A DNA stretch of 11,353 nt from Propionibacteriaceae bacterium. Lineage in GTDB: Bacteria; Actinomycetota; Actinomycetes; Propionibacteriales; Propionibacteriaceae. The notes under the pieces were generated by a model, which had not been told where the DNA came from, searched no databases, and saw only the letters and a program-made list of their open reading frames with translations. Below are positions 1 to 6,318 of the stretch, piece after piece. Numbering within the stretch: position 1 is the first letter of the stretch; each line of letters opens with the position of its first letter. The stretch covers positions 1 to 11,353 of the forward strand of contig JAICEV010000074.1 of assembly GCA_025923975.1 (NCBI GenBank), read 5' to 3'. A program made the position numbers and the translations under genes.

Positions 1-2
1 AG

Positions 3-80
3 CAGCCGTCCGGCTGGACCAACAAAGGGAATGCCCTTGCGGTCTTCAACGTCGCCCGGTTGTTCTCCGACGAGAGCTAG
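3..80 (+). CDS. 3' end of an unidentified plus-strand gene (partial)
   Basis: Reading from base 3 gives 25 sense codons and a TAG stop at 78-80. The peptide is QPSGWTNKGNALAVFNVARL followed by FSDES. About 22 of the 25 codons end in G or C, which matches the coding bias of the other genes here; the two other plus frames do not show this. I therefore read it as the C-terminus of a real gene that enters from the left edge. I do not recognise the family from so short a tail. It converges on the GH15 gene, which ends at 226. The claim rests only on codon bias and protein-like composition. Confidence 0.5.
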   Translation, partial: QPSGWTNKGNALAVFNVARLFSDES

Positions 81-129
81 CGGTGCCCTCGGGTTCCCAG
101 CTGAGAAGACCACTTGCGTTGCCGGCTTC

Positions 130-147
130 CAGAGGTCACAGCCTCTG
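130..147. terminator. Possible weak hairpin between convergent genes
   Basis: CAGAGG at 130-135 pairs perfectly with CCTCTG at 142-147 around a 6-nt loop. It sits in the 145-bp gap between the left-edge plus-strand gene (stop at 80) and the GH15 gene (stop at 226). No T-run follows on either strand, so it is not a classical intrinsic terminator. Mycobacterial terminators often lack a T-run, so a role is possible but unproven. I see nothing else in this gap. Confidence 0.2.
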
Positions 148-225
148 CAGTCCTCCGCCGCTCGCCGAAGCTCGTCGATACCGGCGTGCTCGGGCACCCA
201 CGCTGCCGCGGTCTGCGTCACATCC

Positions 226-2169
226 TTAATGTCCCGCCTCGATCGAGCCGGCCCAGGTGCCGGGTTCATGGTCGCGCTGGTGCCGCCCTTCGAGTTTGAT
301 CACGTGGATTACGGCGTTGATCAACGCCAGGTGCGTGAATGCCTGCGGGAAGTTGCCAAGATGCTGGCCGGTATGCGGGTCGATCTCCTCGCCGTAGAGA
401 TCAAGCGCACCGGCGAAGGACAGCAGCTTGGCGCAGAGCTTACGAGCGCGCTCATACTCACCGATCTCACATAGCGCCGAAACCAACCAGAAGGAGCAGA
501 TCGTAAAGCTGCCTTCCTCGCCGGCGAACCCGTCGTCGGTTTCGTCAACCTTGTAGCGCAGCACCAGCTCGTGCACGGTCAGCTCGTCGGCAATTGCCAT
601 CACCGTCGCCTTGATGATGGGGTCGTCGGCAGGCAGGAAGCGCACCAGCGGCGCCAGCAGCAACGATGCATCCAGGGCCTTGCTGCCGTAGTACTGGGTC
701 AACACGCCACGCTCGTCCACGCCGTTGGTCAAGATGTCGTCCTTGATCTCTTGGGCTGCAAGCTCCCATTCGGCAGCCTTGCCGTCCTCCCCCGTTATCC
801 GGGCGATCTTGGAGCCGCGGTCCACGGCGACCCAGCACATGATCTTGGAAGATGTGAAGTGCTGCAGCTGACCGCGCACTTCCCAGATTCCGGCGTCCGG
901 CTCCCGCCAGTACTTCAACGCCTGACTGACCTGCTTGTCCAAGATCGTCCAGATTCGGTTATCCAGGCGATTGGCTGCCTTGAAGTGAAGGTAAACCGAG
1001 TCGAGCAGCGCACCCCACACATCGTGCTGCTTCTGCGCGTACGCGGCATTGCCGATCCGCACCGGGCGTGAGTTGGCATAGCCCGGCAGGTAGTCGAGTT
1101 CATGCTCGATGAGCTCTCTCTCGCCCCCGATGCCGTACATGATCTGGATGTCGTCCTCGCCCGCCACGAGGTCGGCGATGAAGGAAAAGAAGTCCACGGC
1201 CTCCCAATCGAAGCCCAATGTGTACAGGCCCCAGAGGGCGAAGGTGGCATCGCGGATCCAGGTGAAGCGGTAGTCGTAGTTGCGGTTTCCGCCGGGAGTC
1301 TCGGGAAGCGACGTCGTGCCAGCGGCTGCAATCGCCCCGGTCGGAGCGTAAGTCAGCCCCTTCAGCGTCAGCGCACTTCGCTGCAGGAAACCGCGCCAGG
1401 GGTGATCGGGGAACTGGCCGCGGGCCAGCCAATGCTGCCAGTGGTGGGCGGTCCATACCTGGCGCTTGTAGGCGTCGGCGTAGTCCATCGGCGGTGGGGC
1501 CCCACCCCAGGACAACGCGACATAGCGGACGTCGCCCTCCTTGAGCAGCGTTCGGGCGTTGGCTTGGCCGCCCTCGAACCCCAACCGCAAGTCGCTGGTC
1601 AGCGTCAATTTGAGTTCGACACCTTCGGCAGAGCAGACACCTTGGTAGTAGCTGTTGTTGGTGTATTCCCAGTGCACGTGGGCCCGGCCGTAGTCGAGCA
1701 CCGGCTCACAGTCCACCGTCATCTGCACCTCACCGGAGGCACACCGGATGGTGCGCAGGAAGATGTGCTCGGCCTCGTAGTCATTGGGCGTCCGACGGTA
1801 GGTCCTGGAACGGTCGGCGGGATGGTGCCAAGGACCGATGAGCAGTGCATCGCGAACGATGATCCATCCAGTAGGAGTCCCCCAACTCGTCTCCAAGATC
1901 ATCGTGCCGGGTAGGTAGCGAACATCCGCGGGTACGTCGACATCGACCGGGGAGATGCGCCAGGTGCCGGCGTTCCGGCCCAGAATGCGGCCGAACACGC
2001 TTGGGGAGTCGAACCGGGGAACGCACATCCACTCCACGGCACCGTTGGGCGATACGAGGGCAGACACCTCTCCATCGCTCAGAAATCCATAGTCTCCGAT
2101 CGGTGTCTCCCGGAGCCGTGGCGTCGGAGCACCGACATGCGCCTGCGGTTTTGTCTTCCTGTTCGCCAT
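226..2169 (-). CDS. Glycoside hydrolase family 15 protein (trehalase/glucoamylase-like)
   Basis: A 647-residue cytoplasmic protein with no signal peptide or membrane segment. The N-terminal beta-sandwich part starts with IGDYGFLSDGEVSALVSPNG (24-43) and DSPSVFGRILGRNAGTW (54-70), typical of bacterial GH15 proteins. The alpha/alpha-barrel carries RNYDYRFTWIRDATFALWGL (296-315). In GH15 the general acid is a glutamate, here probably E430 in GIWEVRG, and the base is probably E552 in GEEGSFTICSFWLV (550-563), so both catalytic positions are present. Family members cleave alpha-glucosidic bonds with inversion. The mycobacterial relative Rv2402 is reported as a trehalase; the substrate here is inferred, and glucoamylase or dextranase activity is possible. 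I chose ATG at 2169. An upstream ATG at 2208 overlaps the cutA stop (TGATG), but the 13 added codons include rare TTA and weak G/C third positions. The gene lies 38 bp after cutA and is probably last in its operon. Confidence 0.9.
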   Translation of the reverse strand: MANRKTKPQAHVGAPTPRLRETPIGDYGFLSDGEVSALVSPNGAVEWMCVPRFDSPSVFGRILGRNAGTWRISPVDVDVPADVRYLPGTMILETSWGTPTGWIIVRDALLIGPWHHPADRSRTYRRTPNDYEAEHIFLRTIRCASGEVQMTVDCEPVLDYGRAHVHWEYTNNSYYQGVCSAEGVELKLTLTSDLRLGFEGGQANARTLLKEGDVRYVALSWGGAPPPMDYADAYKRQVWTAHHWQHWLARGQFPDHPWRGFLQRSALTLKGLTYAPTGAIAAAGTTSLPETPGGNRNYDYRFTWIRDATFALWGLYTLGFDWEAVDFFSFIADLVAGEDDIQIMYGIGGERELIEHELDYLPGYANSRPVRIGNAAYAQKQHDVWGALLDSVYLHFKAANRLDNRIWTILDKQVSQALKYWREPDAGIWEVRGQLQHFTSSKIMCWVAVDRGSKIARITGEDGKAAEWELAAQEIKDDILTNGVDERGVLTQYYGSKALDASLLLAPLVRFLPADDPIIKATVMAIADELTVHELVLRYKVDETDDGFAGEEGSFTICSFWLVSALCEIGEYERARKLCAKLLSFAGALDLYGEEIDPHTGQHLGNFPQAFTHLALINAVIHVIKLEGRHQRDHEPGTWAGSIEAGH

Positions 2170-2207
2170 GAGCAAAGCATTCTCTGGTAAGCACTTCCTG
2201 GCAAGCA

Positions 2208-2540
2208 TCAAGATGATGGCTCGGTGGTTTCGCTGATCACCCACTGGATGTAGTCAGGATTTCCGCCGTCAATCGGGATAGCGAGAATGCAGGGCACGTC
2301 GTAAGGGTGTGCCTGGCGAGTGCGATCGACGATGTGCTGAACCAGGCTGGTCCGGGTATGCAGAGCCACTCGCACTTCGCGGTCATCGTGGATTCTGCCC
2401 TCCCAGCGGTAGATGGATCTGATCGGCTCGATGTGCTGCCCACATGCCGCCAGCCGGTCCTGCACCAAGGATCGGGTGAAGTTGATCAGCCACTCTTCGC
2501 TGTCAGCAGTAATGATCACTTCACAGATCGGCTCAGTCAT
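2208..2540 (-). CDS. cutA: Divalent-cation tolerance protein CutA
   Basis: A 110-residue protein of normal CutA1 length. Family motifs appear in order: LAAC (30-33), SIYRWEG (42-48), HPYDVP (78-83) and PIDGGNPDYIQW (89-100). CutA forms a very stable trimer with a ferredoxin-like fold. It was named for copper tolerance in E. coli, but its molecular role is unsettled, so metal tolerance is family knowledge and not something shown here. Cysteines occur at 6, 33 and 84. The ATG at 2540 lies 24 bp after the gadB stop. No convincing Shine-Dalgarno sequence is visible, so translation may depend on coupling within the operon. The GH15 gene follows 38 bp downstream. A CutA protein between a decarboxylase and a glycosidase suggests a stress-related operon, which is inference. 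Confidence 0.93.
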   Translation of the reverse strand: MTEPICEVIITADSEEWLINFTRSLVQDRLAACGQHIEPIRSIYRWEGRIHDDREVRVALHTRTSLVQHIVDRTRQAHPYDVPCILAIPIDGGNPDYIQWVISETTEPSS

Positions 2541-2564
2541 CAGGCATGGATCTGGTGCACCGGC

Positions 2565-3941
2565 TCAGTGGCCCGGGCCGGTCACGACCATCTTCCGCTC
2601 AGACTCGTGAGCTCCGCCCTTCTTCGCCAAAGTGTCGCAGGCCTCCTCGATATCTCGGGCAAGCGTGTCGACATGCTCGCGACTCAAGGTCTCCTTGACC
2701 AGGGCGCGCATGATCGTAACGTCTTGCGCGTTGGGCGGAAGTGTGTATGCAGGCACCATCCAAGCGCGTTCGGCCGAAAGCTGCCAAGCGACATCGAACT
2801 CGTCATAGCCGTCATCGACAGCGAGTCGGAAAGCAGCCAGCGGAAGTTGCTCCTCATCAGGACCTATCAACTCAAACTTGCCCATCGACTCCAACTTCTC
2901 AGCGAGCACGCGCGCGTTCTGCTGCATGTTCTTCATGATGTAGCTGTAGCCGGCGCGGCCATAGCGCACGAAGTTGTAGTACTGCGCCAGGACCATCGAG
3001 GAGCCGGTTGAGAAGTTCAGCGTGAAGGTGGCGTCGGTCTTGCCGAGATAGTTCTCTTCAAACACCAGATCTTGGGCGAGGTCGGACTTCTCTCGGAAGA
3101 TCAGCCAACCGATGCCTGGATAGACCAAACCGAACTTGTGTCCGGAGACGTTGATCGAACGCACTTGCTCTAAGCGGAAATCCCATTCCGAATGTGGATA
3201 GAGAAATGGCCACACAAAACCGCCACTGGCACCGTCCACATGCAATGGAATGTCGAGTCCGCGCTCGACCTTGATCTGAAGCAGCAGGTTGTTGATGCCG
3301 ACGACGTCGTCCTTGTGTCCGGTGAACGTCGTTCCGAGGACGGCGGCCACACCGATGGTGTTCTCGTCGATGTGAGGCTTGACGTCATCGGGGCCGATCG
3401 TGTACTTGCCCGGCGCCAGCGGCACAATTCGTGGCTCGACGTCGAAGTAGCGGCAGAACTTCTCCCACACCACGTGGACGTCCCCGCCGAAGACCAGGTT
3501 GGGGTTTGTCGCCGACTCCCCCGCGGCCTCGCGACGTTTCCGCCAATTCCACTTCAGAGAAAGCCCACCGAGCATGATCGCCTCGGAGGAGCCCTGAGTA
3601 CGCGCGCCGGTTGTCTCGCCAGGCGCATGGAACAAGTCAGCAAGCATCCGGATGCAGCGCTGCTCGATCTCTGCAGTGCGCGGATATTCGGCGTGGTCGA
3701 TGAAGTTGCGGTGCAGGTTTTCCGCGATGATCCTTTGCGCCTCAGGTTCCATCCAGGTGGTGACGAAGGTTGCGAGGTTACGAGCGGGATCGCCCTCCAG
3801 AGCCAGCTCCTCGGCGACTAGCCGCATGGCATCGACGGCAGTCATGCCCGTCTCCGGGAATTCCCGGCTCGGCACCTCTTGGGTGGCGAAGCGATTGCCG
3901 AATAGCACCGCGTCAGGCAATGGGTTTGCGGATGTGGTCAT
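2565..3941 (-). CDS. gadB: Glutamate decarboxylase (PLP-dependent)
   Basis: A 458-residue group II PLP decarboxylase, close to the usual 460-466 residues of bacterial GAD. It converts L-glutamate to GABA and CO2 and consumes one proton, the basis of acid resistance and the entry to the GABA shunt. Landmarks are TTWMEPEAQRII (61-72), GSSEAIMLGGLSLKWNWRKR (117-136), the PLP-ring aspartate in HVDGASGGFVWPF (234-246), and the Schiff-base lysine K269 in NVSGHKFGLVYPGIGW (264-279). The start at 3941 is fixed by a strong AAAGGAG six bases upstream; the open frame extends further upstream but would only overlap the previous gene. The start overlaps the stop of the YrhK-like gene (ATGA), so the two are probably translationally coupled. 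The protein ends in PGH; E. coli GadB also has a histidine near its C-terminus that closes the active site at neutral pH. No GadC antiporter gene is in the window. Confidence 0.96.
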   Translation of the reverse strand: MTTSANPLPDAVLFGNRFATQEVPSREFPETGMTAVDAMRLVAEELALEGDPARNLATFVTTWMEPEAQRIIAENLHRNFIDHAEYPRTAEIEQRCIRMLADLFHAPGETTGARTQGSSEAIMLGGLSLKWNWRKRREAAGESATNPNLVFGGDVHVVWEKFCRYFDVEPRIVPLAPGKYTIGPDDVKPHIDENTIGVAAVLGTTFTGHKDDVVGINNLLLQIKVERGLDIPLHVDGASGGFVWPFLYPHSEWDFRLEQVRSINVSGHKFGLVYPGIGWLIFREKSDLAQDLVFEENYLGKTDATFTLNFSTGSSMVLAQYYNFVRYGRAGYSYIMKNMQQNARVLAEKLESMGKFELIGPDEEQLPLAAFRLAVDDGYDEFDVAWQLSAERAWMVPAYTLPPNAQDVTIMRALVKETLSREHVDTLARDIEEACDTLAKKGGAHESERKMVVTGPGH

Positions 3942-4663
3942 TGGCTGCTCCTTTGATGTTGTGGGTCTTCCGGGCGTAAAGATTCCGTTGCTCGAACGGC
4001 CTGTCTCCAGGCCGGAAACATCAAGGCCGCTCCGATCAAAAAGCACACGGCACCCAGCAGCGTGCCAATGATCGTGACCCGGCTGTTGATGTATTCGCCG
4101 GTAGTGGGAAGGACATAGCTCGCCAGCGCCGATGCCATGAACAGGATGGATCCGATCATGTTCAGCCATGCGATCCACCAGGGGAACGAGTGCGGGCGAA
4201 CGCTCAGCAAGCGTCCCACTGCGAGAATCGCGAGGATGCTTGCCACCAGGAACAGTGTCGATCCGTAGAGATCAGGGCGCCATATGCGCCGGTCCTCCTG
4301 GTTAACCGTGACGTTGTGTGCCAGGGCCGCGACAGTGCTGATGTTGAAACACAGCGTGCCGGGAAACTGGGTGAGGGCAGCGAGCCAATTGCGATCATGA
4401 GGCAGCCAGGCCTTGAATCGGACAGCGGCGGCTAGGTGCTGCGACTCCGCGTCAACATCAGTCATCGCCGGAGTCTGAGACTGCAGGAGCTGGGCGAACG
4501 ACGCCGCCGTGAAGAAGATCGAACCAACGAAGTAGGTCACGCTGTCGGCCGTCGTTCCGACGGCATTCACGTACGCCGGCACAGATCCCAGGACGAACAA
4601 CGCAGCGCCAATGACGAACAGCCAGGCGATCGCTGCATTGAGACGGACCGGCTTCACTGCCAT
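3938..4663 (-). CDS. YrhK-like multi-pass membrane protein
   Basis: A 241-residue membrane protein. Six hydrophobic segments are visible at about 8-30, 42-60, 98-118, 134-152, 163-183 and 195-216, with a polar stretch at 62-97. The first pair, LFVLGSVPAYV (22-32) followed by YFVGSIFFTAASFAQLLQ (44-61), resembles a YrhK domain. The last pair, MIGSILFMASALASYVLP (169-186) then IIGTLLGAVCFLIGAALMF (198-216), looks like a second copy, so the protein may contain a duplicated two-helix unit. YrhK proteins have no established biochemical function. ATG 4663 is preceded by GCGAGGG seven bases upstream; an in-frame ATG at 4747 lacks this. The stop overlaps the gadB start by 4 bp, linking it closely to glutamate decarboxylase. 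It is not of GadC/APC antiporter size or sequence. Family assignment is by recognition only. Confidence 0.8.
   Translation of the reverse strand: MAVKPVRLNAAIAWLFVIGAALFVLGSVPAYVNAVGTTADSVTYFVGSIFFTAASFAQLLQSQTPAMTDVDAESQHLAAAVRFKAWLPHDRNWLAALTQFPGTLCFNISTVAALAHNVTVNQEDRRIWRPDLYGSTLFLVASILAILAVGRLLSVRPHSFPWWIAWLNMIGSILFMASALASYVLPTTGEYINSRVTIIGTLLGAVCFLIGAALMFPAWRQAVRATESLRPEDPQHQRSSQ
3948..3954 (-). promoter_or_regulatory. Strong ribosome binding site that fixes the gadB start
   Basis: The minus strand reads AAAGGAG, then six bases (CAGCCA), then ATG at 3941. It lies inside the last codons of the YrhK-like gene. It is one of the clearest Shine-Dalgarno sites in the window and decides between this start and in-frame codons far upstream. 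Confidence 0.8.
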
Positions 4664-4767
4664 GGCGCTGCCCTCGCCTTGGAACCGCGTGGTTAGTGGT
4701 CCCTGCACGACACCACGTGTATCGAAATGGAGCCGTCGGCACATCACCCGCGAAGGATGAGAGCCGG

Positions 4768-4773
4768 TGTCAA
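4768..4773 (-). promoter_or_regulatory. Candidate -35 box for the YrhK-gadB-cutA-GH15 operon
   Basis: The 162-bp gap between the tandem-barrel gene and the YrhK-like gene must hold any promoter of the operon. The minus strand has a perfect TTGACA at 4773-4768. The best downstream candidate 18 bp away is GGGTGA (4749-4744), which is a poor match to TANNNT and only partly like the GGGTA box of stress sigma factors. The -35 is convincing by sequence, the -10 is not. The gap also holds a short CCGC-GCA-GCGG hairpin at 4784-4794 and nothing else I can name. Confidence 0.3.
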
Positions 4774-4825
4774 GAGTTAGCGACCGCGCAGCGGCTGAAC
4801 GACAAGTTGGCGGTTAGCTACATGA

Positions 4826-5434
4826 TCACTTGGGAGAGAGCAGCGTGGGCTGCTTGAGGTCGAAGAACTCAGTCTCTCCAACGGAGAGCTTGTTCATCTC
4901 CTCCATCTGCGCCTGCAACTCCGGCGGCGGCTCCTTGCGTTCGCCCTCGCGGGCATCGGCTTCGGAGGTGAAGTACAGGACCGTGGTGTAGCCGCCGTCG
5001 TCGTGCCCTATTGTGACGCTGCCCACAACGTCGGGACGAAACTCAGCCCACTTGTCGGCGTCCTGATCCATCAGCTGCTGTGCCCTTTGCGGATCGGTGC
5101 TGCGGCCCTGCATGACCTGGACGAAGCCTGCTTTATCGGGATCGCCCTGAACGTCGACGGTGACGTCAGTGCTGTCACGGAACGTCACTTCGCCGTCGAA
5201 GAGCTTCGAGGTCTGGGACCACCACTGGTCCTGTTCGGGACGATTGCTATTGCGGCGGGCATTTTCCTCTGAATCAAAGCGCACGACGACGATGGCCCGG
5301 CCATCCTCAGTGACGCCGCTCGTGCTGCCAAGCCAGCCAGTCGCACCCGGTGCTAGATCCTGCAGCCACTGCTCGCCGGCTGCGGCTAACGCCTGCGGAT
5401 TGGACGTCTTCCCCTGGATGACTTGAGCGAACAT
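4826..5434 (-). CDS. Tandem alpha-beta-barrel (ABM-like) protein, function unknown
   Basis: A 202-residue soluble protein made of two similar halves. Residues 2-95 start FAQVIQGKTSNPQALAAAGE and residues 104-194 start FVQVMQGRSTDPQRAQQLMD. Each half then shows a central strand, GRAIVVVRFDSEENARR (45-61) and YTTVLYFTSEADAREGE (149-165). This spacing fits the ferredoxin-like dimeric alpha-beta barrel superfamily, here with both protomers fused in one chain. Such folds include monooxygenases, haem-degrading proteins and stress proteins; no conserved catalytic residue lets me choose. ATG 5434 is preceded by GGAGG at a 7-nt spacing, which rules out in-frame extension upstream. It is followed by a 162-bp gap before the YrhK operon and appears to be its own transcription unit. 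Function unknown. Confidence 0.8.
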   Translation of the reverse strand: MFAQVIQGKTSNPQALAAAGEQWLQDLAPGATGWLGSTSGVTEDGRAIVVVRFDSEENARRNSNRPEQDQWWSQTSKLFDGEVTFRDSTDVTVDVQGDPDKAGFVQVMQGRSTDPQRAQQLMDQDADKWAEFRPDVVGSVTIGHDDGGYTTVLYFTSEADAREGERKEPPPELQAQMEEMNKLSVGETEFFDLKQPTLLSPK

Positions 5435-5486
5435 AACGACGCCTCCGATCGATCTGGTGTGGTTTGTGAAATACTGGACTCTTCGG

Positions 5487-5515
5487 ACGTTACGACCGCA
5501 GGATCTACCCGTCAA
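5487..5515 (-). promoter_or_regulatory. Housekeeping-type promoter of the tandem-barrel gene
   Basis: On the minus strand, TTGACG (5515-5510) and TAACGT (5492-5487) are separated by exactly 17 bp. Both match the SigA consensus of mycobacteria (TTGAC and TANNNT). Transcription would begin near 5480, giving a leader of roughly 45 nt that contains the GGAGG site. It lies in the 134-bp gap after the TIGR02206-like gene. Confidence 0.6.
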
Positions 5516-5568
5516 TACGCAAAAGTGCTGAACCATTGATCGTTTACGGCGTGCTTAGTCAATCGAGA

Positions 5569-6276
5569 TCATGCGCTCTCGTTTCGCGATGTCCACGGCC
5601 AGGTGATGAGTGCCCAGAAGGCGACGAGTAGGGCCAAGCTCACCAGTAAGTACCACGGCCACTGACCCATAAGGTCCAGCAGCGAGGCGCTGCTCGGTTT
5701 GCTATTCAGATAGCCGTAGTTGGTACCGAGGGCGCGGTTGATGATGAAGATGATCATGGCCCATGCCAGGGTGGCCGCCAGCGCCAGCCGATAACTGCGC
5801 CAGTTTGGGTGCAGTCCCAGACCCCAAGTCAGATAGACAGCGGCCCACATCACCAGTACGTGCTGCAACCAGTAGGAGGCGATTTCCAGGGCTGGCGCGA
5901 CGTCGGGACGCAGATCGGGGGTGAGCATCGCCTGCGGATTGAAGGTCAGACCCCAGTAGTAAGTCAGGGCAAAAGCCCACGGTCGACGGCTCCATAGAGC
6001 GTAGGCCGCCACCAGTCGCAAGACGTCGGACAGGTGCAGCGGAAGAGACTGTTTCACATCAAAAAAAGGCGGAGTCAGCCAGACGATCATGAAACCGAGC
6101 GTCACCGTCAGCTGAACGACGGCGAAGATTCGGGTGAAGGTTTCCACCGCCGGTGTACCCCGGTAGCGGCGACCGAGCCGAGCCAGCAGCACGGCTCCGA
6201 CCACCGTGATTGCCAACACGACCCAATGCGTCAGCCCGTACGGCGCAAAGGTGACCGCAGCCAGGCGCGTGTCCAC
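5569..6276 (-). CDS. TIGR02206 (YwaF-like) integral membrane protein
   Basis: A 235-residue protein with about seven hydrophobic segments (near 16-33, 49-67, 82-96, 100-113, 135-153, 162-180, 205-227). Family-like motifs are QSLPLHLSDVLRL (76-88), YYWGLTFNPQAMLTPDL (106-122), WLQHVLVMWAAVYL (136-149) and GTNYGYLNSKPS (184-195). TIGR02206/YwaF proteins are widespread in Gram-positive bacteria and have no assigned function. The start is GTG at 6276. No Shine-Dalgarno is visible, but a TAGCGT box ends 7 nt before the GTG, so a leaderless mRNA is likely. The gene lies 42 bp after the broken HNH gene and 134 bp before the tandem-barrel gene. Confidence 0.87.
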   Translation of the reverse strand: MDTRLAAVTFAPYGLTHWVVLAITVVGAVLLARLGRRYRGTPAVETFTRIFAVVQLTVTLGFMIVWLTPPFFDVKQSLPLHLSDVLRLVAAYALWSRRPWAFALTYYWGLTFNPQAMLTPDLRPDVAPALEIASYWLQHVLVMWAAVYLTWGLGLHPNWRSYRLALAATLAWAMIIFIINRALGTNYGYLNSKPSSASLLDLMGQWPWYLLVSLALLVAFWALITWPWTSRNESA

Positions 6277-6283
6277 GCGATCA

Positions 6284-6289
6284 ACGCTA
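6284..6289 (-). promoter_or_regulatory. -10 box for leaderless start of the TIGR02206-like gene
   Basis: TAGCGT on the minus strand (6289-6284) is followed by seven bases and the GTG at 6276. A TANNNT box at this distance puts the transcription start on the start codon itself, the usual layout of leaderless mycobacterial genes. No good -35 is seen, which is common for this class. The same hexamer precedes xthA. Confidence 0.5.
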
Positions 6290-6318
6290 GGGCTCGATGA
6301 CCCAGTCGTGTGTCCCAG

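Noticed and set aside
1102..1914. Long plus-strand open frame (270 codons) antisense to the GH15 gene
   Set aside because: The minus-strand frame encodes a complete GH15 enzyme with both catalytic glutamates. The antisense frame has no recognisable motif and is a typical by-product of high-GC coding bias.
2169..2244. Longer GH15 starts at GTG 2244 or ATG 2208
   Set aside because: Both would overlap cutA and add codons with poor third-position G/C, including TTA. ATG 2169 gives the normal family N-terminus.
2307..3011. Plus-strand open frame (234 codons) opposite cutA and gadB
   Set aside because: It spans two well-identified minus-strand genes and their gap, and its protein shows no family pattern.
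5500..5540. SigF-type promoter (GGTT ... GGGTA) upstream of the tandem-barrel gene
   Set aside because: The boxes exist on the minus strand, but the spacing of about 19-20 bp is too long and the first box matches poorly. The TTGACG-17-TAACGT pair is a better fit.
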